Of a stretch of 8,427 bases of DNA, positions 4,915-8,427 are shown piece after piece. Made by a program: the position numbers and the translations under genes. Under the pieces are notes generated by a model. It did not search any database, had not been told where the DNA came from, and worked only from the letters and a program-made list of their open reading frames with translations. How positions within the stretch are numbered: position 1 is the first letter of the stretch; each line of letters begins with the position of its first letter. This stretch comes from Clostridia bacterium (lineage in GTDB: Bacteria; Bacillota; Clostridia; Christensenellales; Borkfalkiaceae), in the NCBI GenBank assembly GCA_017631725.1, contig JAGBSS010000122.1:1-8427 (forward strand), in the 5' to 3' direction.

Positions 4915-6096
4915 TTATTTCCTACTTAAGCCACTTTTAATTGCCGCTTGTTTTACTGCTTCTGCAACAATTGGAGCAACTCTTCTATCAAATGGAGAAG
5001 GAATTATGTAATCTGCACTTAATTCTTCTTCTGCTACGCAAGATGCAATTGCCTTTGCTGCTGCAATATTCATTTCGCTATTAATGTCTCTTGCCCTACA
5101 ATCAAGTGTGCCACGGAAAATTCCGGGGAAAGCTAAAACGTTGTTAATTTGGTTAGGGAAATCGCTTCTGCCTGTACCAACAACTGCTGCACCTGCCTCT
5201 TTTGCAAGGTCTGGCATAATTTCAGGGGTTGGGTTTGCCATTGCCATAACAATAGCATCTTTATTCATAGTTTTAACCATTTCTGGAGTTAAGATACCTG
5301 CAGATGAAACGCCAACAAAGATATCTGCGCCAACCATTGCTTCTTTTAAAGTGCCTTTTTTGTTTAATGCGTTAGTAAACTCTGCAATTTTTTCTTTTTC
5401 AGAGTTCATACCTTCTTTTCTACCCTTGTAGATAATACCCGTTCTGTCGCACATTACTATGTCTTTTGCACCCATAGCAATCATAAGTTTTGCAATTGCC
5501 TGACCTGCTGCACCTGCACCACTAAATACAATGCTAACGTCTTCCCACTTTTTATTAACGAGTTTTAATGCGTTAATGCACGCAGCAACACATACTACCG
5601 CAGTTCCGTGTTGATCATCGTGGAAAATTGGAATATCTACTTCTGGGTCTTCTTTTAATCTTCTTTCAATTTCAAAACATCTTGGAGCGCCAATATCTTC
5701 TAAATTAACACCACCAAAACTGCCTGCTAAAAGTTTTACCGTTTTTACTATTTCATCTACGTCTTTAGAACGAATACAAAGTGGAATAGCATCTACACCA
5801 CCAAATTCTTTAAAGAGAACACATTTGCCTTCCATAACAGGCATGCCTGCTTCTGGGCCAATATCTCCAAGACCTAAAACGGCTGTTCCGTCAGTTATAA
5901 CGGCAACGAGATTACCCCTTCTGGTAAGGTCGAAAGATTTATTATAATCTCTATTAATTTCAAGACATGGTTCTGCGACACCTGGCGTGTATGCAAGTGA
6001 TAAATCTGTTTTGTCTTTTAATGGAACTCTAGAAACAACTTCTAATTTTCCCTTCCATTCCCCGTGTAAACGAAGTGATTCTTTTGCGTAATCCAT
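4915..6096 (-). CDS. malic enzyme, NAD-type, short bacterial form
   Basis: Oxidative decarboxylation of malate to pyruvate and CO2 in the cytoplasm. At 393 residues it is the compact bacterial form, without the phosphotransacetylase-like tail of MaeB. Visible sites are AYTPGVAEPC with Tyr36 (general acid), Lys91 in EGKCVLF (general base), LEDI with Glu133/Asp134 and HDDQHGT with Asp160 (metal). GAGAAG at 193-198 binds the dinucleotide, followed by Asp217 in CDRTG, which favours NAD. ANPTPE (Asn288) and NQINNVLAFPG (316-326) are substrate/cofactor loops. No key residue is missing. The ribosome site GAAGG (6104-6108) precedes the ATG. It is last in the operon, 28 bases after the aspartate kinase gene, and is ended by the shared hairpin at 4878-4905. 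Paralogue naming (maeA, ytsJ and others) cannot be settled from sequence alone. Confidence 0.95.
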   Translation of the reverse strand: MDYAKESLRLHGEWKGKLEVVSRVPLKDKTDLSLAYTPGVAEPCLEINRDYNKSFDLTRRGNLVAVITDGTAVLGLGDIGPEAGMPVMEGKCVLFKEFGGVDAIPLCIRSKDVDEIVKTVKLLAGSFGGVNLEDIGAPRCFEIERRLKEDPEVDIPIFHDDQHGTAVVCVAACINALKLVNKKWEDVSIVFSGAGAAGQAIAKLMIAMGAKDIVMCDRTGIIYKGRKEGMNSEKEKIAEFTNALNKKGTLKEAMVGADIFVGVSSAGILTPEMVKTMNKDAIVMAMANPTPEIMPDLAKEAGAAVVGTGRSDFPNQINNVLAFPGIFRGTLDCRARDINSEMNIAAAKAIASCVAEEELSADYIIPSPFDRRVAPIVAEAVKQAAIKSGLSRK

Positions 6097-6124
6097 ATAT
6101 ATACCTTCTTTTTATAAAAATTAT

Positions 6125-7441
6125 TTAACACATAAATTCATTGTAAATTGCAGAAATACACTTTTCGTAATCTTCGTTAGATACGCCTACAATTATATTA
6201 AGTTCGCTAGAGCCTTGGTCTATCATTTTAATATTTACGCCTGCTTTTGCTAAAGCTGTAAATATTTTTGCAGCCGTTCCTGCCCTTCTTGCCATACCGT
6301 GACCTACTATTGCTATTAAAGAAATATTTTCAATAACGTGAACGAAATCTGGGTTAACACTTTCCCTTATTTCGTTTATTATATCAAATAAAACTTCACC
6401 TTTAAGTTGTGCGGATTCTAAAACGATTGAAAGTGTATCAATGCCACTTGGAGCGTGCTCTACACATATATTATGCTTTTCTACAACAGAAAGAACCTTT
6501 CTAATAAAACCAACTTCTGCGTTCATTAAGTTCTTTTCAATAAAAATTACCGTAAAGTCTTTTTTGCCTGCAATACCCGTTATAACGTTATCTGTACCCG
6601 TGTATGCTTCTGATGGAACAATCATTGTGCCTGCATCGGTTGGCTTAAAAGTGTTTTTAATGTTAATAGAAATTTTCTTTTTCATTACGGGGAAAATTGC
6701 TTCGGAGTGTAATACTGCCGCACCCATATAAGAAAGTTCCCTTAATTCTTTATAAGTTAATTCTTTTATTACTTTAGAATTTTCTACAATTCTTGGGTCG
6801 CAAGTTAAAAATCCGCTAACGTCCGTCCAGTTTTCGTAAAGGTCCGCCTCTACACCGCTTGCAATAATAGAACCGGTCACGTCGCTACCGCCACGGCTAA
6901 AGGTTTTTACGTTGCCTTTAGAATCTTTTCCATAAAAGCCCGGAATAACTGCAAATTGTACGCTTGCTAACCTTGATGCAACTTTATCATCGGTATAATC
7001 TTCGTTAAGCTTGCCACGGCTATCAAATCTTATCATATCGGCAGCATCTACAAACTCAGCCCCTAAAAATTCTGCCATTACCCTTGCGGAAAGATATTCA
7101 CCACGAGATGCGGTAAAATCTGGAGATTTATTTTCTATAATTTCCTTTTCCGTTTGTTCTAAAATGCTTTTAATATCTATGGTTAAGTTTAATTCTTTAA
7201 CCATTTCTATAAACCTATCTTTAATTAAATTAAACGTGCCTTTAAAATCGCCACCAGAAACAAGTTCATTGTAGCATTTATATAAGGTATCGGTTATTTT
7301 AATATCTTCTTTAAACCTTTTGCCCGGAGCGGAAACTACTATGTATCTCCTATCTTTATCGCCTAAAACTATATCTTTTACTTGTTTTAAAGCATTAGCG
7401 TTTGCCATGCTTGTTCCGCCAAATTTACAAACTTTTATCAT
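6125..7441 (-). CDS. lysC: aspartate kinase (monofunctional, two ACT domains)
   Basis: Phosphorylates L-aspartate with ATP, the entry step to lysine, threonine, methionine and diaminopimelate. The 438 residues carry KFGGTS (6-11), SRGEYLSAR (112-120, with Glu115), FSRGGSDVTGS (181-191), TDVSG (Asp207) and DPR (215-217), all in the kinase domain. Two ACT domains follow, at about 285-362 and 372-438; the second contains KMIDQGSSELNI, the typical effector-binding stretch. This layout matches AK III-type (LysC/YclM-like) enzymes regulated by end products. No homoserine dehydrogenase is fused. Which amino acid inhibits it cannot be read here, so the symbol is generic. AGGTAG overlaps the stop of the upstream DUF1015 gene, whose coding end lies only 4 bases before this ATG, suggesting translational coupling. 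No lysine riboswitch lies directly upstream; any leader control would be outside the window. Confidence 0.95.
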   Translation of the reverse strand: MIKVCKFGGTSMANANALKQVKDIVLGDKDRRYIVVSAPGKRFKEDIKITDTLYKCYNELVSGGDFKGTFNLIKDRFIEMVKELNLTIDIKSILEQTEKEIIENKSPDFTASRGEYLSARVMAEFLGAEFVDAADMIRFDSRGKLNEDYTDDKVASRLASVQFAVIPGFYGKDSKGNVKTFSRGGSDVTGSIIASGVEADLYENWTDVSGFLTCDPRIVENSKVIKELTYKELRELSYMGAAVLHSEAIFPVMKKKISINIKNTFKPTDAGTMIVPSEAYTGTDNVITGIAGKKDFTVIFIEKNLMNAEVGFIRKVLSVVEKHNICVEHAPSGIDTLSIVLESAQLKGEVLFDIINEIRESVNPDFVHVIENISLIAIVGHGMARRAGTAAKIFTALAKAGVNIKMIDQGSSELNIIVGVSNEDYEKCISAIYNEFMC

Positions 7442-7445
7442 AAAT

Positions 7446-7451
7446 CTACCT
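7446..7451 (-). promoter_or_regulatory. ribosome site of aspartate kinase, overlapping the upstream stop codon
   Basis: The minus strand reads AGGTAG. The TAG is the stop of the DUF1015 gene, and AGG is the Shine-Dalgarno core seven bases before the aspartate kinase ATG. Ribosomes finishing DUF1015 would sit directly on the next start. Confidence 0.65.
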
Positions 7452-8427
7452 AATTTTTCTACCTTCTAAATAATACCTTTTTTCTACGCCTTCGCCCATT
7501 GAAAACGTTTTTCTTGGGAGAGCGCCGTTATTAGATACAAACCTAAACAAGTCACCCTTTTCTAATTTGTCAAAAAGTATTGCTACAGAATTTTCATCTT
7601 GTTTTACTAACTTTTCAACGTTTTCTTTGCCGTGAACGTAGTCAACTTCTCCGCCAAACTCATCAATAAATTTTTTGATGAATTGGTCGGTTTTTTCAAT
7701 ACTTTCAGGAAGTTCCGCACCATTTTTTACAATCTCTTCCCCATCGTAATATACACAAGTTATACCACTTTCTGCCAACAAGGCTTTTTTAAATTTTTCT
7801 CTATCAATTCCGTTTATAAAACGATAAATTGGCTCGAAATAAATGCCTTCATCGTAAATGTTAACAATTTCTGCTAAAGCATATTTTGCAGGGTGGGTTT
7901 CCCCTTCTTTAAGGTCTTTTTTAACGTTATCCCAATGCGCTTTTGCTGTTGCTAAAGAGTGATTTCCATCGCCAACTGCCATTAAAAACTTGTCGTTAAA
8001 CCCGTATTTTTCCGTTAACCTTTTTTCGTTTAACAAGTTATTAAACTTTTCTAAAACAGGTTCACTTTCGGGAATAAAGTATCCTTCTAATTCCCCGCCG
8101 CCAGCGTTAAGTGTGAAAGAATATATCTTTTTAAAAGTATTTCTTCTGTTATAAAGGTCTTCTATAATTTCACGTTTTTCATCATCAATTAAAATCATAA
8201 CGTGAGGAAATTCCATAACGGCATCTTTTCTTATTTTAAGTCTTGGTGGAATACGTTCTTTTAAAGTGCCTTCGGTTGCCCTTATAAGTGGACGAGCACC
8301 AACCGCATAATCGTATTCATCTAAATCAACCGCGGCAACAAGCCCTATTCTTTTTTCTACGAACGGAGTTTTTCTAATGGTTAAAACAAACCCCTTTTCT
8401 AACGTGGTAAAAAGACCGTTTTGTAAA
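7446..8427 (-). CDS. DUF1015 family protein, 5' end outside window
   Basis: The reading frame is open to the right edge, so the ATG at 8216 is internal. The 326 visible residues start LQKRSFTTLEKGF and include RATEGT (49-54), ERIPPR (57-62), PHVMILIDD (74-82), GDGNHSLATAK (152-162), ALAEIVNIYDEGI (about 179-191) and LPRKTFSMGEG (from 303). These are diagnostic of DUF1015, a family of about 410 residues, so roughly 85-90 residues are missing. The biochemical function is unknown. The conserved GDGNHS and RATEGT blocks look like an active or ligand site. In other Clostridia, as recalled, this family often sits by serine biosynthesis genes (serA/serC); here it is the upstream partner of aspartate kinase and malic enzyme. 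No signal peptide or membrane segment is seen in the visible part. Confidence 0.9.
   Translation of the reverse strand, partial: LQNGLFTTLEKGFVLTIRKTPFVEKRIGLVAAVDLDEYDYAVGARPLIRATEGTLKERIPPRLKIRKDAVMEFPHVMILIDDEKREIIEDLYNRRNTFKKIYSFTLNAGGGELEGYFIPESEPVLEKFNNLLNEKRLTEKYGFNDKFLMAVGDGNHSLATAKAHWDNVKKDLKEGETHPAKYALAEIVNIYDEGIYFEPIYRFINGIDREKFKKALLAESGITCVYYDGEEIVKNGAELPESIEKTDQFIKKFIDEFGGEVDYVHGKENVEKLVKQDENSVAILFDKLEKGDLFRFVSNNGALPRKTFSMGEGVEKRYYLEGRKIR

Noticed and set aside
4793..5011. Plus-strand open frame across the tRNA and into the malic enzyme end
   Set aside because: It translates the tRNA-Pro gene and terminator and then the reverse strand of malic enzyme; no ribosome site and no protein-like character.
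1..8427. CRISPR array, toxin-antitoxin pair, phage or defence genes
   Set aside because: No regularly spaced repeats, no transposase, integrase or nuclease motifs, and every long frame is accounted for by metabolic genes.

Overview
The window is AT-rich and bacterial, with Shine-Dalgarno sites of the AGGAG type, Gram-positive-like promoters (TTGAAA-N17-TATAAT), short operon spacings and TTA/AAA-rich codon choice. Together with the protein types this suggests a low-GC Clostridia-like Firmicute (Bacillota), possibly an uncultured gut lineage. That placement is an inference from composition and gene content; no marker gene is present.

Left block (1-3620, all minus strand). Transcription appears to start at a strong promoter pair around 3580-3617. 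It runs through a PHP-domain phosphoesterase (2292-3551), a sorbitol-6-phosphate 2-dehydrogenase-like SDR (1491-2267) and a two-domain class II aldolase-like protein (185-1477). Spacings of 24 and 13 bases indicate one operon. A hairpin follows the aldolase. After about 135 bases without a gene, the first 16 codons of a YfcE-type phosphoesterase run off the left edge. The set looks like a small sugar-phosphate pathway: an oxidoreductase, a C-C lyase and hydrolases. Its substrate cannot be read from the sequence. The aldolase has one intact zinc site and one copy that has lost all three zinc histidines.

Middle block (3621-4915). Divergently transcribed from the PHP gene is a single-gene unit for a sugar-phosphate-type nucleotidyltransferase (3732-4625), with its own extended -10 promoter and a perfect rho-independent terminator. 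A tRNA-Pro(CGG) gene (4802-4877) follows. Its terminator hairpin also serves the malic enzyme gene arriving from the other side.

Right block (4915-8427, minus strand). A DUF1015 protein (cut by the right edge), an aspartate kinase and a NAD-type malic enzyme form a second operon, with 4- and 28-base gaps. The aspartate kinase makes the precursor of the lysine/threonine/methionine family and the malic enzyme makes pyruvate, which is the co-substrate of lysine synthesis. A shared amino-acid supply role is plausible but not proven.

There is no mobile element, CRISPR array, phage gene or defence system here. The most interesting items are the half-dead tandem aldolase, the altered metal motifs of the PHP protein, and the unassigned sugar-phosphate operon that holds both.
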